Assembly (NCBI GenBank): GCA_947095585.1
Contig: OX352763.1
Location: 29,189,462-29,253,461 of the forward strand
Reading direction: 5' to 3'
Source of the DNA: Nephrocerus scutellatus
Lineage: Eukaryota > Arthropoda > Insecta > Diptera > Pipunculidae
Length of the DNA: 64,000 nt
Shown: in pieces, positions 10,078 through 21,857 of the stretch
How the letters are laid out: every line of letters begins with the position of its first letter
Numbering within the stretch: the first letter of the stretch is position 1
Made by a program: the position numbers and the translations under genes
Notes under the pieces: generated by a model
The model's database searches: none
What the model was told of the DNA's origin: nothing
The model's input: the letters and a program-made list of their open reading frames with translations, nothing else

Positions 10078-11937
10078 AATCCTATGAGATGGGGTGATTC
10101 ACCCCCTGCGGTGTACGTAACGTTTTAATGCGAAGAGATGTACTTTTGACCTTTCATCACTTCACACCCTGTAACGCTTGAACGCTTCTAGCTACAAGGC
10201 CACTGTTGATCATTTTTAAAGGAAATTAAATTTATAAGATCAAATAATAAACATTTTCTTAAATTCTTGAAACCGTTACCGATATAAACGTCTTCAAAAT
10301 CCAAAAATGTTTTTTCTTTTCTTAAATTTTATTTTCAAACGCGAATATTTCGAAAATCGCTGTCGGATAAATTTTTTTGACAAATGCAATAATAAAGCCT
10401 ATTCAATTTTCTACAAATTCACATCACAATATTTATGCATTCGGTCAACAGGAGCAGGGTTGAAAGTGAAAGTTTGTAAAATGAACGAATACGTACTTTT
10501 GACCTTACATGACTTCACACCCTATAACTTTTGAACCCTTCCAGATACAAGGTTACTATAAATCTTTTTTGAAAGAAGAGTACATTTTTAAGATCAAACA
10601 ATGTACATTTTTTTAAATTATTTTAGCCGTCGTCAAATTCAAAACAACATTTTTTAATACTACTTTTACCAACACGATTATTTCGACAAATAATCTTGGA
10701 TACATTTTTTTGATAAATACAGTATTGAAGCCTGTTTAAATTACTACAAATACATGGCAGAATATTTATGCATTCTGTCAACAAGAGCGAGATAGTACGG
10801 GTTGTGTTACTACTACTACGCATAAGAAGGGTTGCATGACGTCCTAGTGTTCCTGCAGCAACAGTGCAATAAAATTACACGAGCAGTGGATGCACCCTTA
10901 CCACTTCACTCTAGGGCATAGTCTACTTCAAAAGGACTTACCAAGAAGGACCTAATTTTGTGAGTCGATTTCACAACATCGAATGGACACATAAAATTGG
11001 TGATCAAAATGGACACATGCAAATGGTGACCTCTCACAAAATTAGGTCCTTTTGGGTATGCCCTGTTAAAGCAGATTATGCACTGGAGTGAACTGGCAAG
11101 GGTGCATCCGTTCTACGTGTAATTTTGTTGCACTCTTGCTACGGGAACACTGAGACGTCATGCAACTCTTCTTATACGTAATAGTAGTAACACGACCCGC
11201 ACTATCTCTTTTTTTTTACTGAATGCACAAATATTTTGATATGGATTTGTAGGAGATTGAATAGGCTTTAATACCTCATTTGTCAAAAAAATGTATCCGA
11301 TAGCATTTCTCGAATTAATCGTGTTTGTGAATACAATTGTTTAAAAAAAAAATTTAATTTTGCTATCGCTATCGCTTAAATAATTTAAAAAAAATTTAGA
11401 TTGTTTGATCTTAAAAATGTACTCTTCTTTCAAAAAAGATTTATAGTAACCTTGTATCTGGAAGGGTTCAAGAGTTATAGGGTGTGAAGTCATGTAAGGT
11501 TAAAAGTACGTATTCGTTCATTTTACAAACTTTCACTTTCAACCCTGCTCCTGTTGACCGAATGCATAAATATTGTGATGTGGATTTGTAGGAAATTGAG
11601 TAGGCTTTATTATTGCATTTGTCAAAAAAAAATTTATCCGAGAGCGATTTTCGAAATATTCGCGGTTGAAAATAAAATTTAAGAAAAGAAAAAACATTTT
11701 TGGATTTTGAAGACGTTTATATCGGCAACGGTTTCAAGAATTTAAGAAAATGTTTATTATTTGATCTTATAAATTTAATTTTCTTTCAAAAATGACCAAC
11801 AGTGGCCTTGTAGCTAGAAGCGTTCAAGCGTTACAGGGTGTGAAGTGATGAAAGGTCAAAAGTACATCTCTTCGCATTAAAACGTTACGTACACCGCAGG
11901 CGGTGAAAATAAACCCCCCCCCCCATCTCATACGATT
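10078..11937. repeat. 1.86 kb near-palindrome (foldback-type element), four copies of a ~350 bp unit
   Basis: The left arm (10078-10964) is repeated as its reverse complement at 11033-11937; nearly every block can be paired by eye, for example ctgcggtgtacgtaacg at 10104 with cgttacgtacaccgcag at 11883. The loop is 68 bases (10965-11032) and contains aatggacaca twice. Each arm holds two diverged direct copies of a unit beginning tacttttgacctt (10142 and 10493), so the array reads two forward, two reversed. No transposase ORF is present. Outer ends carry tatgagatgggg on both sides; I cannot see clear target-site duplications. It could be a foldback transposon, a non-autonomous DNA element with very long terminal inverted repeats, or a hairpin-RNA locus. 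Confidence 0.85.
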
Positions 11938-13254
11938 TTTTTCACGAAATTAACCAAGGAATCATCCCTTTAAGTATTTGCCACCTTAACGGATACACCC
12001 TGTATATCAGGAAAGCACAAACAACTCTGACATATTGCCAAATGGTAAATGAGCTGTGTTTTCTTATCCTTGGCGCGTTTGGTGCGTACCTCACATTTAA
12101 TTTGTCCCAAAGAAACGCTCTGGCAACAGTTTTTAGTTTCAATTTAACAATAATGCGCTTGGTGCTCGAAAGCCATTTGTTTTCCATTTCGCTTTAATGA
12201 GTTTCCTTGGAGAACAAGGACACAACATCGTGTCGACATCTTGTAACAAAGTCTAGGATATAATACACAAGTTTCTAGTCCGCATACAAATTAGTGCGAC
12301 TTTTCGCCTTTTAAACACCTCATTTTGCAAATTTACACTTCATTCGCTGTCGAACGGCAAGAAGGAACGCTCCGCTCGGCTCGAATATTAATATTCTCTA
12401 CAAGCTTTAAAAATTGTATAATGTTCGTAAGGAAACGTGGAAAGCTAATGTTCCTAGAGAAAATAATTCTCTGGATGAAAATCCAGAAAGAAAGAAAAAA
12501 GTGTACAGTTCCATTTTTGCTCTCTCTTTCTCTCTTTAACTCCATGTCTGTCTCTTTATTACCTTCGCACTCTTCGCCATTAGTTTGAGTCTTAAAATTC
12601 CTTTCCTTGTAAACAGATTATTCCCATTTTACGGGTATGGTGCCCAACCTTGTGTATGACACTAATTTAGCAAAATGAAAATGCAAATCATGTACGCGCA
12701 GAACTGCATATCAAGCAGGCAGATTTTTCTTCTTATCGTCCAATGGACAACCTGAAATAAAACCCCCTTCTTCCGTGTCCGCATAATCAATTTACACTTT
12801 ATCTGTTCAGAAACTCATTTTTTTCGATTAGATTTTCCTTTGCAATTTTAACACCAACAACAAAAAGGAACTTATGCAATTAAGAAAGTTCCACTTCTAT
12901 GTGCAATCATTTCTTATCCTTGCAGAACCCTTTTTGATTCAAATTCAATTTCCTTGAAATATCAACAAAAAAAGTAATAATCTGCGAATGTCCTTCATAA
13001 AATCGTAAGAGGTTTTTCCTTCGAAATTAAATGCGTGCTGACTGGGGTGGCGGTGAAAATGAGAATGGCGGAAAAAATGTAAGGAAGGTTTACGCCAAAG
13101 TCGTCCATAAAATTGTGATTTACTTTGATTACATTGTGTGTCAAATTCAGAGTTTCTGTGCGTTTCTGGATTCATTGTGGTCAACTTTTTATCTCTGTCA
13201 TTCATTCATTTATCGATATAAGGTAAAGACAAAAATCCCTGCTCTCATGTAATA
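11938..13254. other. Intergenic, no gene recognised
   Basis: 11938-12005 continues the foldback-associated sequence also present at 6280-6350. The remainder is AT-rich with short ORFs on both strands (for example 11942-12187 and 12325-12588) that overlap each other and match no family I know. Confidence 0.45.
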
Positions 13255-13680
13255 CGAGGGTTGTTGTATAAGTTTTGCATTTTATTTCGCAACAGTCTCC
13301 TTTAAGCTCGATTCAATTAGTCGAGCATTTTTCCAATTTTGTTATTCCTTCCAAATAATAGGCTTTCTCAAGGCCCTTCAAAACAGGCGTTTGTTTCCGT
13401 GATGATCCCTTCGTTAGACCCAAATCTCTTACCGCCTATCCATGTCTTCAGATGTGGAAATAGGAAATAGTCGCAGGGGGGGCTAAATCTGGAAAATATG
13501 CTGGATGGGGTAGCAGTTCGCAGCCGAATTTATGGATTTTTGCCATATGGTGACTACAGACGTGTGTACCCATGCATTGTCTTGATGGAACAGCACTTAT
13601 TTCTTCGTCAAATCAATATCGAATCTGTCCAAAAGCTTTGAATAATATTCACCGGTGATCGTTTATGCGGTCAGCCATCA

Positions 13681-15672
13681 GCAGAGTAGGGCGAATAACA
13701 CAGAATGATTCAGAAATGCATGTGGCCGCAACATCTCTGACTGGTGGAAGTGCAATCAAACATCCACGTGGTGTCCGCCGGTAATTTTCGTCCAATCCAG
13801 GAAAAGCTGAATGATCGGGCTAGTCCCTTCAAAGAAAGGTTGGAATTATTATTACGAAACCCAAAAACGACGAGGGCAGATTTAAAAACATAAGCCTCAT
13901 AAACTTTCACGCACCTACAGAGGATTCCCCAGATGATGAAAAAGAAGAATTCTTTGAATCAGACGAACGGGAACTCCATGTCTGTCCTCAGTATGACGTA
14001 AAAATCATTATTGGGGATATGAATGCCAAAATAGGTAGGGAGTCAGTATTCAGGCAGGCAGCAAGCAATAATTTTGGTCGTTGCGAGTACAAGGTTTGCG
14101 CATAAAAATATCCACAAAGCCACCTGGGTATCTCCTGATGGAACCACTCGCAACCAGATAGACCTAATATTGATAGACCGCCGCCATAACCCGAACCTGA
14201 TGACGGTGCCAACGTATCGAGATGCCAACGACATCGACATCTCAAAGGCATTTTAGAGCGATAGAAAGATCACTTTCATGAGTTGCTTAATGGCCAGCTA
14301 ACTGAGGAATTGTAAGCTCCACCAATGACCGAAGACCACACTATGCTGCCACCAAGCAGAGCGATAAATCGGCTCAAAAATAATAAGGCCCCGGGATCTG
14401 ATTGTATCCCAGCGGCGCTGGGAGGCCCCACAATACACCAAGCAATTCATGGACTAACAGGCAAGTATGGGAGGAAGAAGCGAGGCTAGAAGACTGGCGA
14501 CGAGGCATCCTGTGCCCCATACATAAGAAGGGAGATATCACCAAATGCAGCAATTATCGTGGTATAACGTTGTTGAGTACCGCGTATAAGATTTTCTCCT
14601 CTATCCTTCAAGACAGGATAGCCCCATACGCTAAAGACATCATTGGTTCATACCAGGCAAATCAACAACTGATCAGATTTACACCCTTAGGCAGGTGATG
14701 GAAAAATGTCTCAAAACTCACTGCACCATCTTTTAATAGACTTTAAAGCCGCCTATGATAGAATAGCCAGAGTAGAACTTTATAAATCCATGAGAGAATT
14801 TCGCATCCCAAATAAACTGACACGACTTTGTAGGTTGACCATGACCAATATTATAAGCCAAGTAAAAATATCCGTATAACTATCAAACCCATTCAACTTC
14901 TATAACGGGCCCCGACAATGGGATGGCATGGCCTGCGTCCTCTTCAACCTGGCGTTGGAGAAAGTGATCCGAGACTCTAACGTAACGGCGAGAAGAACAA
15001 TCCTCTATAAGTCCATTCAGATACTGGCTTACGCAGATGACATCGACATCGTTGGTTGAAACCAAAGAACTGCACAGGAAGCTTTCATCCATATCGAGCA
15101 GGCGGCACGAAATCTGGGGCTGCACATAAATGAAAGCAAAAGAAAGTACATGGTGGCCACGTCTGCAAGTAGAAGATCCAACATTGGTGTCTCAATTCAA
15201 ATAGTAGAGCGCGAATTTGAAGTAGTGCCATCCTTAACATGTCTCGGGTTAACTATAGCAGCCGATAAGAGCATGGAACCAGAAATACGCAAGCCCAACA
15301 AAACCTAGTATAGTCTGTCAAGACTGTTCAAATCCAGGAAGTTAACCATAACATCCAAGCTCTTGGTATATAAGACAATGGTCATACCGGTATTTACATA
15401 TGGATCCGAAACTTGGGTGCTTAGCAAAAAGCATTCTGACCTCTTAGCCGCATTCGAGAGAAAAGTCTTACGGGGAATTATTGGCCCCGTATGAGAGAAA
15501 GGACGATTCCGGAGACCCTTTAATGATGAGATCCACGATCGTTACCGCGATGTCGATATCGTGAAGAGAATTAAGCTCGGTAGGCTCCGGTGGGCAGGAC
15601 ACCTAGCTCGCATGAGTGATTTTTTGCGGGAGGCCAGTTGTACCGGTTGTAGAGCCAAATATGATGATGAAA
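13681..15672 (+). mobile_element. RTE-like LINE relic, family with (GAT)n tail, copy 1
   Basis: Same family as 51115-53436, aligned from aataacacagaatg (13694) to the 3' end. Endonuclease pieces at 13985-14250 (IIGDMNAKIG; WVSPDGTTRNQIDLILIDRR). Reverse transcriptase start at 14505-14660 (CPIHKKGDITKCSNYRGIT), palm at 14730-15060 with the catalytic YADD box near 15030, and C-terminal block at 15370-15620 (YGSETWVLSKKH; LGRLRWAGHLARM). It ends in gagccaaatatgatgatga. Several stops and frameshifts. It lies within the mariner relic, so it inserted later. Confidence 0.8.
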
Positions 15673-15704
15673 ATCAGACTAATTTTGAAAAAAATGTATG
15701 GCCA

Positions 15705-15850
15705 CCGATACTCGATCACTTCCAAATTTGTACAGAAAGTGTTGTCATCGGAGATATATATGTGCACAACGTTTGAATAAAAGATGGTTTTAGAAAGTGA
15801 ATTAAAAATTGATCACAAAATTTGACCAGCCACAGACAAAACATATCTCT
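15705..15850 (+). repeat. Dispersed repeat family fragment
   Basis: Shares gatcacttccaaatttgtac, gaaagtgttgtcatcgga, ttgaataaaa and aaaaattgatcacaa with the copies at 17190, 37855 and 40790. Confidence 0.6.
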
Positions 15851-15910
15851 GGACGGGAAGTTAATAGTACGACTTAAAAAAATGGCATTGAATTTATCAT
15901 TCTGCCCTCG

Positions 15911-16737
15911 TATTTCAGCAACGGCAACCAACTAACTATATACACTCTTTTGCCATTTTATTGTACTGGTGGAGATTTGTTGTTGTAATTCAAAACTCAA
16001 AGGAAATTGTCATCGTCAGAATCAGATGCATCATTTCGACAAACCCGAGATCACTGAAGATGACTTCAGCCATTGTCGCAATATTGCCCGCCACTCGAAT
16101 AATAATCAAAGGCGGGCGTGGTTAAGAACTTACAATAAAAGCATGACAGTGTCCTATGAGACTTTTTTATCAGCGGGAGATTATTCCATTTTAGAGGAAC
16201 CCCTGCTGTAGGCACAGTTCAGTTCAGTTTGAATGAAAAATCACATATTCATGCGTCGAAAACCATTTAGGGGACTTCATTTCATCCTCATATTTCCATT
16301 TCCATTCAAGCGATGAGATAACAAAAATCCTTTGCATGTAGCTTAGAGATTTAATCTTTGCGTCGATCTGTCTGTCTGCTCAATTGTGTCGCGGGTGATT
16401 ATTGCCAATTCAAGCGGATTGTCATGTGTGACACTGTTCGCTCCAATGTCGTTTATTATTTAAGGTCCTTCATCGAACAGCAGTTATCATATTTCGATCA
16501 ATTGCTTTTGCGATTTTACACAAGGTCACGTATGAAATGGACATTTTTGGCTACAATCTTAAAAAGGACAAGACAGAAGATATTAAATGTATATGATACT
16601 TCTTGGAGAACAGCCAATTGTAAGTGTATTGTATTTTTTTTTCAGTCCAGCTGGCTGGATAAAATGAAATAATATTTTCCGGTCCAAGGACAAGTATTCC
16701 AAAGTTCTTTTGATAATCCCAATGTCTTATGTCTTAG
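15911..16737. other. Intergenic, no gene recognised
   Basis: Two plus-strand ORFs (15969-16211 and 16358-16672) lack a good ATG context and match nothing I know. Confidence 0.4.
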
Positions 16738-16785
16738 TCCGATTCGGCGCGACATTGCGGTCCAAGGCCTGGCTTCTTAGTTAGT
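16738..16785 (-). mobile_element. SINE 3'-end fragment without tail
   Basis: The plus strand reads attcggcgcgacattgcggt then ccaaggcctggcttct, matching the 3'-terminal part of the SINE at 26219-26300 apart from a deleted agacc. Confidence 0.55.
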
Positions 16786-17189
16786 TCTTTTAGTATTAGT
16801 TATAGTTTCAGATGTAAAATAACATCTTAATATATTACAAATTACGAAATGACAGGAAAGATAGACAAAGGATAACTTAAAATATTGAACCAATACAATT
16901 TGGCAAAATTCCCCAAGACCTATCATCCGCCATGGTGCAGTGTACCAGCAAGAACCTTTGATACTAAAGCACAGCTTCAACTTCCACCTGAGAAACATAA
17001 TTAACCAAAGTGATTCTTTGAAATCATCTTTTGAATGAGTCAAGCGACTGCAGCATTGGCATTGGAGCATATTTCAAGGAGAATCCGCTCACTTGTCAAT
17101 GTAAATTAAACAAAAACTAAGAAAACTGCATAATGAAAGCATCCTCTTAGATTATTTTTAGGTCTTAGTCATTACTCGGCATTAAATAT
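16786..17189. other. Intergenic, no gene seen
   Basis: AT-rich. The minus-strand ORF at 16777-17070 is not recognisable. Confidence 0.4.
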
Positions 17190-17580
17190 GTACGGCGGTT
17201 GTACGAATATACTAAATTCCACTATAAATGCTGAAATATAAAAATTCATACGAAGCACTGCAACCCAACAACAAAACAACCCCAATCGTAAAGCAAGCAG
17301 CGCTGCCCACACCGCACAATACACACAGAATACAGTCATTATAGTATGAAATGATCTGATGCCGCGATGCCGTGTGGGAGCCCCCCGACCCCGCGGCCCG
17401 ATCACTTTCAAATTTTGATAGAAAGTATTGTCACCGGAAATATACACGTGTGCAACATTTCAATAAAATTGGGCTTTGGGAAGTGGGTTAAAAATTGATC
17501 ACAAGATCTGACCAGCCAGCCACCAGCCAGTCCGTCAGCCTCGGGCACGCCAAGGTAATAGAGAGAATTTAAAAATAACT
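17190..17580 (+). repeat. Dispersed ~400 bp repeat, long copy
   Basis: Aligns throughout with 40790-41190: actataaatgctgaaa, gaagcactgcaacccaacaa, acagtcattatagtatga, gatctgatgccgc, ttgtcaccggaaata, gggaagtgggttaaaaattg and atagagaatttaa. Neither copy has an ORF, terminal inverted repeats or a tRNA-like head, so the class is unknown. Confidence 0.65.
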
Positions 17581-17599
17581 ACATATTACTCGTATCTGG

Positions 17600-17815
17600 G
17601 TAGCGCTACAGCTCGCGGTGAGCTCGTTCCTCAACAACCATGCCATTGCAATCAGCAGGGTCTTTTGCTAACTGCCTCCAACTGCGCAAATCTATCCTTT
17701 ACAGGTCCTCCACCATTTAAGACGGGGACTTCCTCTACGCTCTCTTAGATTCGAAAACTTTGTGGTCCGGAGCGTTTATGTCCATCCGCTCTACATGTCC
17801 TAGAATTCTCAAACG
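17600..17815 (-). mobile_element. LINE C-terminal fragment, minus strand
   Basis: The minus-strand reading gives LGHVERMDINAPDHKVFESK followed by frameshifted text, matching the GHVxRM...KVF C-terminal region seen in RTE/CR1-like LINE polyproteins. No other part of that element is present. Confidence 0.5.
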
Positions 17816-18056
17816 TCCAGGACTCTCAAACCCATTTCCTGCGTACAGTGATGTTCAGAGAATCGTTCTTCAGCCGTACAACTCGTATTTGGAATGCTTT
17901 GCCAATCTCTATTTTTCCTCTACAATCCCCCGGCATTCACTCTCGGCTCAAGCTCACAGACATCTTCTACTTTCCTCTTCCTAAGCCTTAATGCTCTGCT
18001 AATCTGAGCGTTGTAAGGGTGCAAACCCCTTTACACGTGCATTAAAAAAAAAGAAG
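17816..18056 (+). mobile_element. CR1/Rex-like LINE 3' end with poly(A)
   Basis: A plus-strand frame reads SRTTRIWNALPIS and then HSRLKL, the typical last lines of LINE ORF2 proteins (RxWNxLP motif), followed by about 70 bases and an A-rich tail at 18041-18055. Confidence 0.55.
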
Positions 18057-18235
18057 TACAGACATTCCTAATAAGGTCGACTTCGCTATGCAGTTCGTAC
18101 AATTCGTAATTAAAAACTTTCCTTCAAAGCCCATCAACGCAACGCGACCAACGATATCTACATCCGCCTTAGATAGGCTCCTTGCTTTACCACCATAGAA
18201 CAGAAATCGAATGATTTAGGTCTTATTAGTGGTCC
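18057..18235 (-). mobile_element. Reverse-transcriptase palm fragment, minus strand
   Basis: The minus strand encodes ADVDIVGRVA (near 18140-18170), a one-residue-short version of the catalytic YADDxDIVGR motif of RTE-like LINEs. Only this fragment is visible. Confidence 0.4.
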
Positions 18236-18299
18236 GATAGGGACCACTGTACTACTCCATCTGTACTACTCAATGGAGGTGACATTATGTGAAGTGGAC

Positions 18300-19200
18300 T
18301 ACATCATAACCCACGAAAAGGTTTCCTGGACCATTGCTCTATGCTAACAGCGGTATCACCAAATCAGTCGACACAGGCATTCCCAATGACGAGTGATATC
18401 GCCGCTACTGTGACTGTTGGTAACAGGGAAAGGTTTCTAGGCAGGGTTAGCACCTGGGCGACCGACTGTGGCCTGGGGTTAACTTTGCCCTGCCCAAACT
18501 CAATGGAAGAGTCTTACGCTTAACTCAGAAGCAAAATATCTCGGCGTAATCCTACACAGGAAACTCAGCTGGTCGAATATAGAATTCAGGGCTAAGAAAG
18601 CCCTCTATGCTTGCAGCACAACCATTGGTACTGTAGCCGATTATGGCTCTGTGGTTGTACACAGCAGTGGAGCGCCTTATTCTTACCCATTATGCGCTGG
18701 TGTGGTGACCGGGGATCAATAAAAAGTTCCACCTGAATCTGCTCATCTGCTGAATCTCGCAATACCGCAATGACAGGCAGGGTCGTCATATGTGTAAACA
18801 GTTAATCCACAATTATTGCGACAAGTAACACTTGTATACCATCAGGCAGTGCCAATCCGAACTGGCTTCGATAAGCCAATGCATACACTTGACCTTAGTT
18901 TGGGTTTCGGCGCACAGCGACATTGACAACAATGAAAAAGCCGATATACTGGCAAAGAAGGGCGTCACACTGGACATGAGCTGTGTTGAGACAGTCTGCT
19001 CCCCTTTGAGCTCCGTCAGGGAACGTGTTCTTTCCATCCTTACCACCAAAGCACAGCTAAGCTGGAATAGCTTGAACAACCGAGAGCGAAATGGCCTATA
19101 AAAAAAAAACAAATCTACCAAGCTGATCTCCTGATCTCGGAGAGATATTTCCAGAGTGGTTGGCATAATCACGAGCCAGGGCCCCCACCTACTTACCATA
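18300..19200 (+). mobile_element. R1/LOA-type LINE relic with RNase H end
   Basis: Pieces readable in different frames: the thumb region (CGLGLTLP, SEAKYLGVILHRKLSW, RAKKALYACSTTIG) and an RNase H tail at 18832-19101 (LTLVWVSAHSDIDNNEKAD, close to the canonical WVPGHSxIxGNExAD). The palm and all upstream domains are missing or unreadable. Confidence 0.65.
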
Positions 19201-21305
19201 CACACCTTCTTAGCCCACAGAAATAGCCATTCGCAAAAGCGATTCTTCGTTTGATTTCTAATCTGTTTTTATCACATCTTGGAGCGGAGCCAAGGTCGGC
19301 CTAATCAATCTAACTTCCATGATGGCAGTTATGTCAGCTGTGTATCTGACTATAGGGTCTTCGGCAACTGTTTGACTGTACGTGCGAACTGATGTGCAGA
19401 TCTGGAAATGGTTGTTCTTATTTCGTTTTGCAGGTTCGTCTTCTGTGAATCCGTCCATATCCTAGGCTGCTGGTTCTATCGGAACATGACTGCTATTATT
19501 CAAATCCTTGCATCTTGCATTTATACCGATCCTGAACCACCGAACAAGTCCCAATATCCCATAAATAAGATGTTCACCAAGTCGTTCATTCTAGCTGGTA
19601 CTGGGGATTCATCTTCGAAATTCCATCTGGAAAATTTTTTCGCTACCGTCTCATCCCTTTTGAATGCATCTCAATTGAGATGTTTACAACGGCCAACGGT
19701 CCGATGTCGTTTGCTCCTCTGAACTAACACGCTTGGCTTAATTATAGAAGACGAAGGAGGAATATTAGAATACATTTGTCCAGTATTGGTCAATGTAGCA
19801 ATAATCGTCGAATCTTGGTGTAGAGAACTGCAATCAACAGCACAACAGTATCAATGAATGGATGCGGATACTTCACATTCACGTAAATCAAGTCTACTGA
19901 TGGGCCATCTTACGACAATTCGCCTTTCTTCCGGAGAGTTATTCCTTGCCGTTCAAACGGATACATCCGATTCTTAAACTTTAAGGCAAGTATCCTTGCT
20001 TAATCCATTATTCGCCATTATCCATTGCAAATCCAAATCGTAGACAATGCCTGCGTGGCAGTCTGCCCGCCACTACCACTACAACGGAACAATATGTCCG
20101 ATGGTTGAGAACTTTTCTCAAATTTCCAGATTGCATGCGCTCAACGAATTACTTATTTAAACGAAGAAGTCCGAGACCATCAAACCGCAGAGCCATGATG
20201 ATGATGATGACGATGGTGATCAAATTTCGTTGTACAATTTTGGAGGAGTCTTCACATCGTGCTCAGGGAAATGGGAAACTTTACTACAATAGGGAACTGC
20301 TTCTGGTTGTCTGTATTTGTTACGTGTTCGAACGGTTCGCTGTACAATGCTCCGTGTATTTTCTATTCAAATTGGTGATGTGATGGGGATGTGCCAGACG
20401 AGTCGCCCTTTGTAATGGCCATCACAGCACACTATCCTTCCTCTCTGATGAAACGAATGACGCCGTCGATTCATTCCCTATACTGAAGGAAATGTAGAAC
20501 ATTTCTATATTATTCTTTGGTGTTATTTTATTTTTCATTCTTTACCGCTAAACTGCCACTTAGAACCTCCCTAAGTCGTAAGGATGTTCCAGCCCACTTC
20601 CTCCTAGTTCTTTTTCTTTTTTGCGCGCAACAAAATAAAACGATACTGTTTCGTGTTTGGAATTTTAAAATTCTTCCGAAAGTGATAAATGTTCCTGGCA
20701 AATTGCTGTTAATGGCGCGGAGGATAAGCTCGCGAGAATGAGTCTGTGTAGTACAACTAAAGACGTGGGGTGTACAAAACCAGTTCTCGGGGGTATAACG
20801 TATCGAATAGAAGTCAAAAGGTTGTAAGTAAGTAGGCAGTAGTCGTATCCAAGTTTATTATCACCTACTCCCAGCAACTGAATTGAATTTCAATTATTAA
20901 CCCCTAAAAAGAGGTTAGATTATTGAAAAACACCAACAAACACTTCCTGAGTGCTAGTCTAGTCGACGACATGGACAGCATTAATATTAGCCTCTTGGGA
21001 CTTGCCGTCTCTTTTGCGCACATAGGTCACCCTAATTAAGTTATTCTTAGTTATAATAGTATGATAAGATATATAAACATTTTATTATTAAACAAAATGT
21101 TAAATTAAGGTTAAAACTAAATAAAGAAAAATAAAAGAAATAAATAAACAAACAATTTGGAACAAACTCATTTGGACCCTGGAAGTAGTGGGTCATACCT
21201 CAGCTGGAAAGATACGTTACACGGTTACAAAGCAATTCGCCAACTGCATCGATATATCCAAATATCATTGCTACACCCTGCAAATCATGCTCTACGCAAG
21301 GTCCC
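19201..21305. other. Intergenic debris, one ORF1-like trace
   Basis: At 19600-19740 the minus strand contains a 29-base block (catctcaattgagatg followed by tttacaacggcc) that matches 21966-21995 and encodes VVNISIEM, pointing to a second decayed copy of the ORF1-like sequence at 21858-22640. The remainder has no recognised gene, although 20105-20383 and 20517-20741 are open on the plus strand. Confidence 0.4.
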
Positions 21306-21482
21306 GACTTACGCATCACCCGAGTTACGTTTTGCTAGAATTTATGCTCCGCTCGACTTACGATACTGGATATCAACGCAAAGTCCAGGCCTACAGATCG
21401 TGCTCTAAGCAACGCCTAGACTTACGCATCAACTGAGTTACTTTCTGATCGACTTATGCTCCGCTCGACTTACGCTACTGGT
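21306..21482 (+). repeat. Two direct repeats, ~65 bp, offset 113 bp
   Basis: gacttacgcatca starts both copies (21306 and 21419), and each ends with atgctccgctcgacttacg followed by atactgg or ctactgg. Confidence 0.7.
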
Positions 21483-21857
21483 CTCTACGTATTTTTTTTG
21501 TAACTACCCTAGTCGAGCTAGCAACTTTCTTTTTGTCAGAGTTCCACAGTCAGTCATTGAAACCTTATCGGTGTTCTTAAGTATTAGCTTAACCTGGCCA
21601 AAACGATAGTTTACAGGTATTTTGCCTTTTCATTTAGGCGTCATATATCGCCAGTACAAGTTGAAGGAGCGCACCTTCCTAGTTCCTCTGTACTATCTTC
21701 CATGACTTGGCTTGCAAGTCGGCGCGTATATAATAGCAAGAAACTTTTTCGAGGATAACTCTAGACTCTGTGGAAATAAAGCGCGAACGATGTGTGGTTT
21801 AGGGAAGGATCTCTTCCACCAGCGTCACGCTCTAATCCTCTCTTGGCTCTAATCCTC
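21483..21857. other. Possible LTR or promoter-like stretch
   Basis: A TATATAA box at 21727-21733 is followed 42 bases later by AATAAA at 21775-21780, a spacing typical of retroviral-type LTRs. I could not find a second LTR copy or a primer-binding site, so this is only a suggestion. Confidence 0.25.

Larger units (their letters stand above)
13255..15910 (-). mobile_element. Mariner-like DNA transposon relic, interrupted by a LINE
   Basis: The left end TA|cgagggttgttgtata and the right end ccctcg|TA (15905-15912) look like mariner inverted ends flanked by the TA target. Between 13255 and 13680 the minus strand encodes the C-terminal half of a mariner transposase in broken frames: TGEYY, VLFHQDNAWVHTS (second catalytic aspartate within HQDN, about 13555-13590), CDYFLFPHLK, and GGKRF. 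The N-terminal half is absent. The LINE at 13681-15672 and a dispersed repeat fragment at 15705-15850 occupy the rest. The right end is inferred from a short match and is less certain than the transposase identification. Confidence 0.65.
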
